Assembly (NCBI RefSeq): GCF_963678635.1
Contig: NC_087062.1
Location: forward strand, 5,938,193 to 6,002,192
DNA: 64,000 nt
Direction of reading: 5' to 3'
Source of the DNA: Symsagittifera roscoffensis
Lineage: Eukaryota; Xenacoelomorpha; Acoela; Convolutidae
Position numbers and translations under genes: made by a program. The notes under the pieces are model-generated. The model worked only from the letters and a program-made list of their open reading frames with translations, was not told the DNA's origin and made no database searches. Positions 50,401 through 55,975 of this stretch are shown in pieces (positions within the stretch are counted from its first letter, which is position 1; each line of letters opens with the position of its first letter).

Positions 50401-53342
50401 TCAAATGTATGGAAAAAATGCTAGTCATACAATTTTCATACAATTTTTTAAAAAGTGAAATTGAAATTGCCCCATAAATTTTTTCGTTTTTTTTCCACCT
50501 CAAATCGAATTTTGTACTCAATCAAACTTTTTCCAAAAAAAAATTTGCATGCAAATTTTATTTTTTTTGTCTGCCTAACGTAGTCCACGATGCACAAAAA
50601 TTGGAGTTTTTTCCGTTTCTCTGGATAACTTTTTTTAAACAGGCGAAGATTTCCTGTTTTTTTTTGTATGGCATGTTTATATATGCCTTGATCAATGTTT
50701 GATAAGTTGAAAATTCAATTTAAAAAAACCATCTTTGAAAAATTTTGACTAAATTTAAAAGTTTGATGCTTTCAGTATATGATTTGCGAAGTAATCACTG
50801 TTATAATTCAGATCGTTTCCCATGCATTGTCAATGACAAACGATCAACCTTTTGGGAACTCTAGTGTTGAGTACATCATGGGTTTAGTCACTTGTGTTCG
50901 GTCACGAACACATCCCCAAAAATTTGAGAAACAAAATTTAGAAAAAATTAACTTTTTGGTTTATGAAAAAATGCTTATCTTACACTTTTCATTTCTGAAA
51001 AAATGCTTATCCTAGAGTTTTTTTTACAATTTTCTGAGTCTATGAAATTGTAGGAAATTGTAGGATAAGAATTTTTTCATATATGGAAATTGTAGTACAA
51101 GCATTTTTGGTCAACCCGGGTAGGTGAAGTAAGCCTCATTACCAACATAGTAGTGCCCGGGCTTCTTTACATTATGTGAATGGCTCTTATAGGGACCCTA
51201 CATTCATGTTCTCATATATTTTTGGAGCGATGATTATTGTGACATTTACATCTGAGTTAAAGTATCATTAGAGGTTTAGAAAATAGGAAACCAAACCGGG
51301 TCGAGGTGCTCGATTTATGTTTCGACCGTCTCGACCAAATTTTGGTATCTTTCGACTGTGCTCGTCCTATGTTTCGACTTTTTCGACTAAAATCAGGTAT
51401 GTTTCGACTTTTTCGACCTATGTTTCGACTTTTTCAACCGAAATCGGGTTTTGTTTCGACATTGTGCTCGACTTAAAATTGATTCTCGACCGCGGAATTT
51501 CAATCGCAATCGCAAACGAGCACTTGCTCGACTTTCAAAGTCGGAACAAAAGTCGAGCACCTCGACCCGAGAAGGAACCTACGCTTATGTTCTTATATAT
51601 TTTTGGAGTGATGATTGTTGTGATATTTTCATCTGAGTTAAAGTATATTTTCATATTGGAGGTTTAGATTTTATGAAAGCCATAAGTACCTGGAGCATGG
51701 CTGGCATGTTAGCCATCAGTGCCTGGTCTCCGGGAGCACTGGTTGAGTGGATGGTGAACTGGATAGGATTACACATGGACACTTTGCCAAGCGCGTCTAT
51801 GTCCAGAGAAGTGAAGTTAAACTTCTCACACTTGTGTAGCGATAGGTCTTTACCAGCAAACACTATGCCTGAAATAGAATATTAATTATTTAATATGATT
51901 TATCCATAAGAAAACAGACCAACCTACGAGCTATTCCACTCTTTAAAGAGAACCTCTGATGTGTCCAGGGGTAGATCTATGATTTTGATTTTCTCGTGGG
52001 GGGGGGGGGGGGTTTGGGCGCTGGGGCTGGCGGTTTTTCAAAAAAAAATTGTCGACTTTTTTAGGTCGACCAAACCGATTTTCCGAGCGGTCCCAGAACA
52101 CTCGCAGAACTAGCAGACCGTATTTAGAAAAAACTCTTTGCGCCGCAGGCAAATTTAAAAAAACAGTCAAAAAAAGCAGTTTTTGGGAACTTTTTTTTGA
52201 AAATTTTGACTAAAAAACAGCATTTATTTGGCGCGCTCCCCCACCCCAAAAAGTAAGCATATATTGGAGACGAAGGCTGCCTTTAGAAAATTTTAAAATC
52301 GCTCAGCAAAAAATTGATTTTTTAATGGGCACTTAAAAAACCAAACCCCCCTCCCACTAAATCCGCGCGTGGTTTTGCCACTGTTTAAGAATTAAATTTA
52401 ATTTCTCGGTTGTTTTTATGAGTTAGTTGATAAGCCTCAGTTCTTTTGACTACCACTTCACCACCGCTCCCTTAAATTTTTTTGAATTTTTGTTTTCGTG
52501 GTCGTAATGTTTTGTGCTCAACTACTTATTTTCATTAATTTTAGCTGTTTTTAATAGCACGAAATAACGATTTTATACATTTTGTAATATTTGTGTTCCA
52601 AAATCAAACCAAACTTTTTAAGGTTTTTTAGATAACTTCACACGGATTTAACGTGCCTAAATAAATGAAAAGTTGGTTGTCGGCATTAAGATGAGCAGTT
52701 TTATATAAAAAAAATTCGTTCAGGCTCATTGATTGAAAAAGATATTTACAACAATTCATGATATTGCCGATTGTTTCTAACGGTGGTGTGAAAAAAAATT
52801 TTATACTTTTTTTTTGTTTTTTAGAATTTTTTATTTTCAGCAGTTTTGAGAAACTATTTTTGTCGTTTTTTTATTTTATTAAATTTTTGTTTCCAAAAAA
52901 ATTGTGCAACCATTTTTGTCTCAATTTCGTAAATTTCTTTTATTTTTTTCACTTTCACTTTTTAAAAACTTTTGTTTCTAATGGTTTTGCTATATTTTTG
53001 TTATCTTTTTGTTTCCAATAGAACAGTAAAACTATTTTTTGTTACCATTTTTCCCTTTCTTTTGTTATCATTCTTTTTTTATAATTCGTAATTCCAAGAG
53101 AATTGGCAAACTAATTTTTGTCACCATTTCCAACACAGAATTTTGAGCCTAATTTTTTCACCCGGTGCAATGTGGTAGCCAGTTAGAGTCTTCTGGACAT
53201 ATCGGCTAGCCGGAGTGTTGTAAGTCTGGACCAGTTTGAGAATGGACAAAAGTGCTGACACTACACACAATAACACTGCACCCACACATATGATGATGGC
53301 CACAGCTCTCAAAACCCAACTGAAGATTTGCTTCGATTCCAT
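17469..53342 (-). CDS. Gene A: PACC1/TMEM206-like two-TM channel protein, 7 exons
   Basis: Spliced on the minus strand from 53342-53162, 51868-51690, 46911-46763, 44074-43897, 42406-42279, 18771-18594 and 17663-17469. Phases agree at all six junctions, giving 395 codons plus TAG. TM1 is about residues 8-38 and TM2 about 277-299. Between them lies an extracellular domain with two close cysteines (C74, C93). The spliced text around GYHIAPG-IVFAGKDLSLHKC, FLLLKGPKDW, YYQWKDGNY and NIWTIVTIL fits the landmarks of proton-activated chloride channel PACC1, including the tryptophan that opens TM2. At the position of the human TM2 selectivity lysine there is arginine (R294). The tail after TM2 is long and highly charged. 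Vertebrate PACC1 is about 350 residues and works as a trimer in plasma membrane and endosomes. The channel role here is inferred from motif recall only. Confidence 0.78.
18594..18771 (-). CDS. Gene A exon 6 (TM2 and charged tail)
   Basis: Entered after TTTTGTAG with one base completing a Lys codon, left at GAG|GTCAG in phase 0. It carries TM2 (NIWTIVTILISSMLMFERAY) followed by a Lys/Glu/Asp-rich segment. The paralogous exon of gene B is 61651-61813. Plus-strand open frames over this interval are shadows. Confidence 0.85.
18989..19310 (+). repeat. R1 dispersed repeat copy
   Basis: Starts at GTTCCGACTTTCGATACGAA and runs to the CGTTCCAAAATGG end, in the opposite orientation to the copies at 15955 and 16735. 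Lies in intron 5 of gene A. Confidence 0.75.
19311..21438. other. Intron 5 sequence left of the retroelement
   Basis: No gene recognised. There is one local tandem duplication of about 48 bases at 20828-20924 (units sharing CTCAAACCAATGATTTGGGA). The last four bases, CATA, are the target duplication of the retroelement. Confidence 0.5.
21439..21848 (+). repeat. 5' LTR
   Basis: 410 bp, TG...CA ends. It contains AATAAA at 21643-21648 (offset 204) and a perfect 13 bp inverted repeat with a 2-base loop at 21554-21581. No single convincing TATA box; the AT-rich TATTTAATATT at about 21499-21509 is a candidate. Confidence 0.95.
22726..22754 (+). other. Leader hairpin with C(UUCG)G loop
   Basis: GTGAAG (22726-22731) pairs with CTTCAC (22749-22754). 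Inside, GAAC-TTCG-GTT closes a UUCG tetraloop. The poly-C tract starts five bases downstream. Confidence 0.5.
22815..22878 (+). other. Leader hairpin, 7 bp outer stem
   Basis: AATAGTA (22815-22821) pairs perfectly with TACTATT (22872-22878), with smaller AACG/CGTT pairing inside. Followed by CTCCAACCCT. Confidence 0.5.
22952..22993 (+). other. Leader hairpin with second UUCG loop
   Basis: GAGAAAGTA (22952-22960) pairs with TACTTTTCTC (22984-22993). The tip ATTC-TTCG-GAAT is a second C(UUCG)G tetraloop. Followed by TCCAACCCTGAAC. Confidence 0.5.
23107..23574 (+). CDS. Retroelement ORF A, 155 aa, unassigned
   Basis: First long ORF after the leader. It is strongly basic in its middle (residues about 38-62, with KRQTLKRK and KRFSKNR) and again near 118-128 (KRGKRRIKKQ), separated by an acidic Ser/Glu stretch. 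Two basic clusters suggest nucleic-acid binding or nuclear targeting, but no family is recognised. Its last 26 bases overlap the start of the next ORF in another frame, which points to coupled translation or re-initiation. It lies upstream of Gag, where Ty3/gypsy elements usually carry nothing. Confidence 0.6.
   Translation: MSFKNLGNKQTIVLHNCEIDNKKYDLVITPHTQTVGYIRTKRQTLKRKIITKQRQITRKRFSKNRNAFSESETNSLDELYKLKESIDKNCPIHDQLYFSDSETTSNSSKRGKRRIKKQYKHKPVHLYNWNQPIRHINNYILTVIERKNELNAHPR
23549..24664 (+). CDS. Retroelement ORF B, 371 aa, unassigned (possible Gag N-terminal part)
   Basis: Starts inside the end of ORF A and ends at TAG 24662-24664. The N-terminus is acidic (residues 8-18). Then comes a largely helical globular region of about 260 residues and a Thr/Gln/Pro-rich tail. 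Location just before the Gag capsid ORF makes a matrix-like Gag segment possible. The next ORF is open upstream of its first ATG back to about 24692, so ORF B and Gag may once have been one polyprotein, now parted by the stop and a frame change. No motif proves this. The alternative is a separate accessory protein. Confidence 0.6.
   Translation: MSSTHTPGEESPDDDDIFPFIVDATTDRGQHIFCKNLLLNLFEPGISTCKTEFPDVKIKRQIIDHYLKDICNLTQQYGIYSIEFTSPNQNHSKYTIQTDDLDLEFSKVFSEYIKSIQYHNSQRANSIFTNEVFAIIYSYISILENEIPIPNVSPTETSKHIRVRHEITLLSSYLNIIKENFTKDEVSQHTKHDLQKILAWFIIDYFTHNIDLISQARKNFRPQNSNDDTAITEQSDYVWDPEWSHHAFINFPQSISSQAISTISYIRDYVRVIPLTIDATPLNYNTFLPDTQNNSLNSTVIHNENLNGTRNLTQQDIQTPSHFINEEIVHTTTTQQSISPIRPNLTTPRNTNPSQTQVTLQSTVKPSVAPK
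24841..26849 (+). pseudogene. Gag (capsid and zinc-knuckle nucleocapsid), broken
   Basis: The Gag reading runs through three pieces. 24841-25518 is Gln/Asn/Pro-rich with three copies of a 42 bp repeat (QPIQQQNPINTQSF, about 25099-25225), then the start of the capsid domain. The capsid continues beyond a TAG at 25516-25518 in the same frame, changes frame by -1 near 25640, and goes on to 26606. A CCHC knuckle of C-x2-C-x4-H-x4-C form lies at 26118-26159, followed by an Arg/Asn/Ser/Tyr-rich repetitive domain. That domain is crossed by a TGA at 26604-26606 and stays open in the same frame to 26847-26849. These breaks make it a pseudogene. The overlapping frame from 26263 is a shadow up to about 26800. 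Confidence 0.8.
25090..25230 (+). repeat. 42 bp coding tandem repeat in gag, three units
   Basis: Units of CAACCAATTCAGCAACAAAA plus 22 more bases, repeated three times in frame. The third is diverged. Confidence 0.85.
26840..27189 (+). CDS. Gag-to-protease linker, acidic
   Basis: The frame one base ahead of the gag end carries an acidic Ser/Asp/Glu stretch (SSDSESDTEN near 26900) and Asn/Gln-rich sequence up to a TAG at 27187-27189. The protease continues in the same frame directly after that TAG. This is either a read-through stop or damage. The frame step from gag (+1) is likewise either programmed or a small indel; the sequence alone does not decide. Confidence 0.5.
27190..29499 (+). pseudogene. 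Pol: protease, reverse transcriptase and RNase H, broken
   Basis: The open frame begins right after the TAG at 27187. The aspartic protease has its DSG at 27265-27273 within FLIDSGAESNII. The reverse transcriptase occupies about 28300-29050 with LDARYLNSLID, TADMNSAYNQMPL and the catalytic YLDD at 28789-28800, a typical Ty3/gypsy form. A TGA at 29152-29154 interrupts the connection to RNase H, which continues in the same frame with FYAMCDASNFGIGAALL and DHKPIIF. The frame ends at TAA 29497-29499, inside a short duplication of CTGTAAAAA that coincides with loss of the usual RNase H C-terminus. ATG at 27550 is only an internal methionine, not the real start. Confidence 0.88.
29493..31619 (+). 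pseudogene. Pol: integrase with HHCC, DD35E and GPY/F module
   Basis: After the frame change at about 29493 the pol reading stays open to TAG 31617-31619. An HHCC zinc domain lies at about 30120-30250. The catalytic core has D at 30339, D at 30519 and E at 30627, with exactly 35 residues between the second D and E. A C-terminal GPY/F module (LRKGPYQII) lies near 31150-31175, which places the element in the Ty3/gypsy group. A long basic, Lys/Gln-rich tail follows. The ATG at 30096 is internal. This domain itself shows no stop, but it is separated from RT by the frame change, so it would be made only if that step is bypassed. Confidence 0.88.
31620..32212 (+). other. Pol-to-accessory-ORF spacer
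   Basis: No long ORF. There is a short direct repeat of TTAGCCTAAAGTA (about 31973 and 32014). This could hold the splice acceptor or promoter for a subgenomic env mRNA, but none is obvious. Confidence 0.4.
32213..33322 (+). CDS. Retroelement ORF C, 369 aa, N-terminal membrane segment, Pro/Ser-rich
   Basis: An uninterrupted ORF ahead of env. Residues about 18-58 are almost wholly hydrophobic (Ile/Leu/Phe), enough for one long or two short membrane spans. Then come about 190 residues rich in Pro, Ser, Thr and Asn, and a more ordered C-terminal third with RLDWNTFTAPPPLFGQHLES and TTEVIYKYDRY. It overlaps the env ORF by 13 bases in a different frame. It is not a recognised retroelement protein. 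A membrane-anchored accessory or a separate envelope subunit are both possible. The last 200 residues of ORF D (35929) share its style: a Pro/Ser-rich N-terminus followed by a globular C-terminus. Confidence 0.65.
   Translation: MLFYQTVTKIFINLKQFFTILATFIIILFDILESFLIILIIFCNIFLIFYTIFELFLQLSKTREPTYNLYPTLPQELSRIRNLSQNQNTTEINRQIIHPRRNRNFQTPRVHFEIPQSPSHSTPKNPTNILPETPRLQSQRSTSSLPSDYLGSTPTSEQIRENPFNPPNQKSQLPYWTTHSFTQGEPNLINDPIDISTDTTSSSLPETLSLPSTPSINQVSPTPFNLSFPNNLDARYREQSSTNIPLRLDWNTFTAPPPLFGQHLESNRLHNWALYRLQYRQDIHDDIRDHNIQILQQNSLQLKFEITVKLNNIAQHPYPLNPPNITAQSLPPPFITTEVIYKYDRYTKKTIGYITFYNPYSGLSYTCIF
33310..35932 (+). pseudogene. Env-like glycoprotein, split by frame changes
   Basis: The first part (33310-34992) has an N-terminal signal peptide (residues 1-18), a conserved-looking Cys-rich ectodomain start and several N-x-S/T sites. 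Near 34850 the conserved character moves to another frame, which ends at TAA 35043-35045. The third part is the ORF at 35045-35932, whose ATG overlaps that TAA. It carries a hydrophobic span at about 35440-35510 and a second at about 35540-35590, then a hydrophilic tail. Env proteins of gypsy-type elements mediate membrane fusion. Here the breaks near 34850 and at 35043 prevent a single product. The family assignment comes from position and from the signal peptide, cysteine and membrane-anchor layout, not from a search. Confidence 0.72.
35929..37554 (+). CDS. Retroelement ORF D, 541 aa, unassigned
   Basis: Starts at the ATG of an ATGA overlap with the stop of the env ORF (35930-35932), an arrangement typical of re-initiation. 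The first 190 residues are Pro/Ser/Asn-rich and low in complexity. From about residue 195 there is a well-ordered domain of about 345 residues with many aromatic and His residues, no transmembrane segment and no known motif. It ends at TAA 37552-37554. A further 58 codons are open in the -1 frame from 37557 to TAA 37731-37733 with similar character, so the original C-terminus may have been longer. No function is proposed. A capsid, receptor-binding or regulatory protein cannot be told apart. Confidence 0.65.
   Translation: MSRQLGSLHRSNSHPTNLTTPIPIIPLFAFPPPDFPPSNVTSGMNSDTNSHISVLYSISQLNNPNIETPDEFADSEPSPSNNFHNSSNFSQPPFQPILPNNPDPINSTPSYASQVTPTYSSLHSYQSSHSPDTPQISPELDNFITLQQQPYHLNTPTINQISSTIDSSNPPTPTPSSIYTESLAPSSTSTESSLNTNRAYCTFKRKFPNHPFPAKPGTAREYINHPKHTNTKEFLAITLPSFPQYTLNTPHDTNETRSIVDEYVLMPTLSWTSYYHFTNPLCLPLYSTHIDIERNKDMLYRLTTPLTPRQFTYVGYKKSLKTHTAPRANEYTLEYYDHNIIRANQDQFLDDDRFANPQITEKFFIKTPYVFTLNIFDREFDHIISEALTDTQAYESFKERFQIFSLTFHFLAPHERDLHCSHDIMLRTKQTHTYSYYRFIQNHFDLHTPSRQPHHRFQFINSKYTSPFFLNFTYCIKDTNLHGILRNYDPITQMYIFCPITKTLNAEESRPFLIPHEFVQPIEIPILEFIHNINSITNYIF
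37737..37820 (+). other. Consensus intron in the retroelement 3' region
   Basis: Donor CAG|GTAAGTATG at 37734-37745, branch-point TACTAAC at 37758-37764, and a T-rich tract ending TTTTTAG at 37820 (an alternative acceptor is TTTAG at 37812). All three signals match consensus. It lies three bases after the stop at 37731-37733. Confidence 0.6.
37821..39349 (+). other. Retroelement 3' untranslated region
   Basis: No long ORF. There are five occurrences of GCAGTAAAT or close variants at about 37943-38080, some joined to CCCCCA. A tRNA-like stretch on the minus strand lies at 38570-38690. The polypurine tract before the LTR is weak: only GGATGGG at 39343-39349. Confidence 0.45.
38570..38690 (-). 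repeat. Possible tRNA-derived SINE remnant
   Basis: The minus strand reads GATGTAGCGCGGTGGGTTAG, close to the D-arm/box A of a tRNA, after a GCGTGGA that could be an acceptor 5' strand. The box B side is poor (GGAGTGGGAGTATG), so this is at best a degraded copy. Confidence 0.35.
39350..39759 (+). repeat. 3' LTR
   Basis: Same length as the 5' LTR, six substitutions, no indels. AATAAA at 39554-39559 is the likely polyadenylation signal. The palindrome copy lies at 39465-39492. Confidence 0.95.
39760..42278. other. Intron 5 sequence right of the retroelement
   Basis: Begins with the CATA target duplication. AT-rich, with no gene or strong repeat recognised. Confidence 0.5.
42279..42406 (-). 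CDS. Gene A exon 5
   Basis: 128 bases, entered after GGTTTAG in phase 0 and left at GACAA|GTAAG in phase 2. Contains the YYQWKDGNY segment that lines up with the FEWKDPF region just before TM2 of PACC1. The gene B counterpart (63080-63207) has the identical length. Confidence 0.85.
42846..43110 (+). repeat. Dispersed repeat R2 copy
   Basis: Shares with 51960-52320 a block order of TAGATC-like start, TTTTC(A/T)CG plus a G run, GATTTTCAAAAAAAA, a CCCAGA/ACACT centre, and the end TATATTGG..C/ACGAAGG. A diverged inverted relative may lie at 61100-61260. Confidence 0.5.
43490..43715. repeat. Short tandem repeat, about 30 bp unit, GTCGCGCAAAGTCGCG
   Basis: Six to seven degenerate units containing GTCGC(G/C)CAAAGT with AT-rich spacers. 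The open frames across it are a by-product of the periodicity. Confidence 0.7.
43897..44074 (-). CDS. Gene A exon 4
   Basis: 178 bases, entered after TTGTTTAG completing an Arg codon, left at ATGGAG|GTGAGA in phase 0. Encodes the helix-rich part of the extracellular domain ending AVRVDME. The last 33 bases of the gene B equivalent are at 63968-64000 (AVRIDME). Confidence 0.85.
44126..44146 (+). repeat. 21-base poly-C run
   Basis: 21 C followed directly by five G. One of several long C or G runs in this locus. Confidence 0.9.
44230..44400. repeat. GTCGAAACATA tandem array
   Basis: Repeats of GTCGAAACATA(A/G)GTCGG and variants. The same motif forms looser arrays at 45720-46025 and, inverted (TATGTTTCGAC), at 51317-51560. 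Confidence 0.7.
44930..45560. repeat. GCGGAATCCGCAA-rich dispersed repeat
   Basis: More than ten occurrences of GGAATCCGC or its complement. The right end, with GGAATCCAGGAAC and GGCCTCGTAAT, matches (inverted) sequence at about 53970-54150 and 63740-63950. Confidence 0.6.
46265..46275 (-). promoter_or_regulatory. Isolated RNA polymerase III box B
   Basis: GGTTCGAATCC on the minus strand, a perfect box B, followed by a CCGTCTGGGACA-like acceptor end. No D-arm/box A at the right distance, so a tRNA fragment or SINE relic, not a tRNA gene. Confidence 0.4.
46763..46911 (-). CDS. Gene A exon 3
   Basis: 149 bases, entered after TTTATTTAG in phase 0, left at GATCG|GTAAGC in phase 2. Encodes LTFLLLKGPKDW, matching the hydrophobic strand plus GP turn of the PACC1 extracellular domain. 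Confidence 0.85.
47419..47441 (+). repeat. 23-base poly-C run
   Basis: The longest homopolymer run in the window, in intron 2 of gene A. Confidence 0.9.
47480..49520 (+). pseudogene. LINE (non-LTR retrotransposon) fossil
   Basis: Degraded reverse-transcriptase gene in intron 2 of gene A, antisense to it. Recognisable parts in order: RVDSLNDYFVNVGPVLAEH at about 48110-48170, the IHKNGAKN block near 48408-48440, a RPFSLIPV block near 48445-48475, a D-x-L-S-A-type motif near 48655, GVPQGS at about 48823-48845, and TIFADE in place of the usual Y/FADD at about 48906-48926. Stops and frameshifts lie between almost every pair of blocks. The open frame at 47471-47722 may be an upstream part. No poly-A tail or target duplication was located, so the ends are approximate. 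Confidence 0.7.
50331..51118. mobile_element. Foldback element 1 with CCCGG(G/A)TTGACC ends
   Basis: Left end CCCGGATTGACC at 50331, right end GGTCAACCCGGG ending near 51119, each flanked by TA. Inside both arms are repeats of ATGCTTATC(T/A)TACA and its complement. The 78-codon frame at 50779-51015 has a diverged counterpart in foldback element 2. Non-autonomous, by lack of any transposase. Confidence 0.65.
51317..51560. repeat. TATGTTTCGAC array (inverted relative of 44230-44400)
   Basis: Several copies of TATGTTTCGACTTTTTCGAC and variants. In intron 2 of gene A, shortly before exon 2. Confidence 0.65.
51690..51868 (-). CDS. Gene A exon 2
   Basis: 179 bases, entered after TTCTATTTCAG completing a Gly codon, left at CTCCAG|GTAC in phase 0. 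Encodes GIVFAGKDLSLHKC and a second Cys 19 residues on, corresponding to the first strand and Cys of the PACC1 extracellular domain. N-glycosylation sequon NFT at residue 78. Confidence 0.87.
51960..52320 (+). repeat. Dispersed repeat R2 copy with 15-base G run
   Basis: Second copy of the repeat at 42846-43110, with GGTAGATCTATGATTTTGAT at the left and a 15-base G run at 51998-52012. In intron 1 of gene A. Confidence 0.5.
53162..53342 (-). CDS. Gene A exon 1 (start and TM1)
   Basis: ATG at 53342-53340 opens MESKQIFSWV and a single membrane segment (residues about 8-38). The exon ends at GCACCG|G with GT at 53161-53160, phase 1. This start gives a cytoplasmic N-terminus of only about seven residues, much shorter than vertebrate PACC1, so a further upstream exon is possible but not seen. 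Confidence 0.8.
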
Positions 53343-54138
53343 TTCAGTTAGTTTTGTTTTTTATTAATCATTATATTCTATTGTTTTATTCGTGATCTTT
53401 ATATAACCAACTATAAAGTTTTGCGTATTTAAATTAGTCGGAGTTGGTTAAAGAAGAATAAATAATTACTTCAAATGCTGATTTTCTGTTCAAAAAACGC
53501 AGTTTTCAATTCATTGTTGATCTATAAAATTTTGTATCAATGGCGAGTATAAATGAAAATATATTTAAAAAATTTAGTATGCAGATTTTTTTTGAAATTT
53601 AGTATCTCCAAATGCACATTTGAAATTGTATATAATTTATAATAGACAAGCTGGCCGGAAATCCGACTAGCTCTCAAATGGATTTCTACTTCTTTTTTGC
53701 TCAGCGTGTTACGATATCATGGCAACGCTGGTCTTCGCAATCGTAGGAACGCACTCATCAATAACTCATTTTTACCGTGATTTCTAGATTTGACCACAAA
53801 AATGATTAAACTGAATAAAACAACGCCAAAGTGAAATTTGAAAAATAAAAAAGAGTAAGACCGCTCCTATCAGTACGAAGTCCTGAATCTTTCGGCTGCC
53901 AACAAACGTCTATAAATAATTTTTGATTTAAATAAACAAAACAAGAAAAAAAAACAATACGAGAGCAAACTCTGCACTGGAGAGGCGCACAATTTTGTTT
54001 CTGTATGTTCCTGGATTCCAGAGACAAGTCTTTAAACATGTTAACATTTTGTCGGAAGGATCAAAGGAAATGAAAGAACAAAAAAAAACAAAGGGAGCGT
54101 CCTTTGTTGCGAAATCCGCTTGCAATGCACAAAATTCA

Positions 54139-54695
54139 CAGTTTAGGCTCGTAATTTACAAAATACTGTTGTTTTTTTTTAATCAGAGCGGAAATTTTTT
54201 TGTTACTTGGGTAGCAACAGTCGCCAATTTTGTATTTAGAAAAGTTACATGAAAAATAGCTTAGACTGGCTGATAATTTTTGAAGTCAAAAAACTTGAAA
54301 CTGTATTCTGCAAAACTAAACCACAGTTTAGGCTCGTAATGTACATAATACTATTGTTTTCTTTTTAATCAGAGCGGAAATTTTTTTTGTTACTTCGGTA
54401 GCAACAGTCGCCAATTTCGTATTTGGAAAAGTTACATGAAAAATAGCTTAGACTGGCTGATAATTTTTGAAGTCGAAAAACTTGAAACTGTGTTCTGCAA
54501 AACTAAACCACAGTTTAGGCTCGTAATTTACATAATACTATTGTTTTCTTTTTAATCAGAGCGGAAATTTTTTTGTTACTTGGGTAGCAACAGTCGCCAA
54601 TTTCGTATTTGGAAAAGTTACATGAAAAATAGCTTAGACTGGCTGATAAATTTTGAAGTCGAAAAATTTGAAACTATATTCTGCAAAATTAAACC
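54139..54695. repeat. Tandem repeat, three units of about 186 bp
   Basis: Units start at CAGTTTAGGCTCGTAAT (54139, 54324, 54511) and end at AAACCA. They are near-identical, so a recent local duplication. Confidence 0.9.
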
Positions 54696-54986
54696 AATGG
54701 AAAGAAACGGAAACAAGAGCTAACCTGACCGCCAAAAAATGATTCAATTAAAATGAAGCAATGGCACAATGAAATTTGAAAAAAAAATCAGAAAGAATTA
54801 ATACGCAGCTTCCAATTTTTTGGCTTTGATTCAATGTCCATAAATAGTTTTTGCTATGAATAATTGATACAAATTTGGTTTAATACCTTTTTTCCAACGG
54901 GTTTTTAGACAACATTTTGAAATTTTACGATATGATGATTTGATAATAAAATGTAATTCAAAAATTTTGATTCTTTAAATTAATCA

Positions 54987-55975
54987 CCCGGGTTGATTAA
55001 AAATGCTAGTCATACAATTTTCATATATGGAAAAATTTTAATCATACACTTTTCATGCAATTCCATAAGTACAGAAAATTTCATGACAGGTGTATGAATA
55101 GTATTTTTTCGTATATGGAAATTGTATGGCTAGCATTTTTCCATAAGTCAAAAATATTGATTTTTTACATTTTAATTTCTCAAAACTTTTTGGTTGTGTT
55201 CGTAACCAAACACAAATGACATAATTCATAAAGGTTTGGCCGTCTCGCAATAAAAATGCATTGGAGACAGCTTGAACTGTTTTAATTCTGTCTCACACAA
55301 ATAATATAACAAAAGTAACAAACTTTTAAATTTTGGGAAAAATTTTCAAAGAAGATTATTTCTAAAATTTGAATTTTTAAATGACCAGACGTTGATCAAG
55401 GCATACAAAAACATGACATACAAAAAGAAAGAGGAATTTTAAGCGTTTGTTTTGCTTAATAAGCGTTTGTTTAAGCGTTTGTTTTGCTTTTTTCGCTTAA
55501 AATTTTAAGAAGTAAGAATTTTAAGCGAAAAAAGTTATGAAGAGAAAAGGAAAAAAATCCAATATTAGTATATCCACGACTACAATATACACACAACAAA
55601 TTAAAGTTTGCACGCAAAATTTTTTTTATCAAAAAAGGTTTGTTTGAGTATGGTAATCAATTTGCGGTTGAAAAAAACACAAAAAAATTTTTGGGGGCAA
55701 TTTCAAAAAAAAGGAAATTGTATGATTAGCATTTTTTTGACAAAAAGTTTTTTCTTTTTACATATATGGAAATTTTATGAGTAGCATTTTTTTGACAAAA
55801 AGTTTTTCTTTTTTATTTAGTACGATACACCGAATTTTATGTCAAAACAAGATAGAGGTTTTTCGAAAATTCGACGACACCATTTTAGCAAAATGTATGA
55901 AATTTGTATGATTAGTTTTTTTTCATAGACTTAGTTTATGGGATTGTATGATTAGCATTTTTGGTCTAAGGAGGT
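54987..55975. mobile_element. Foldback element 2 with CCCGGGTTGA ends
   Basis: Left end CCCGGGTTGATTAAAAATGC, right end GCATTTTTGGTC...GGTCAACC. It carries many copies of ATTGTATGATTAGCATTTTT and complement. Its left third is a diverged inverted copy of the right third of foldback element 1. Confidence 0.6.

Noticed and set aside
50779-51015. 78-codon ORF as a transposase
   Set aside because: It lies in the right arm of a foldback element and only matches the arm of its sister copy, with no catalytic motif.
52758-53021. 87-codon Phe/Leu/Ser-rich ORF resembling a membrane protein
   Set aside because: Poly-T-rich intron sequence; the hydrophobicity comes from TTT and TTC codons.
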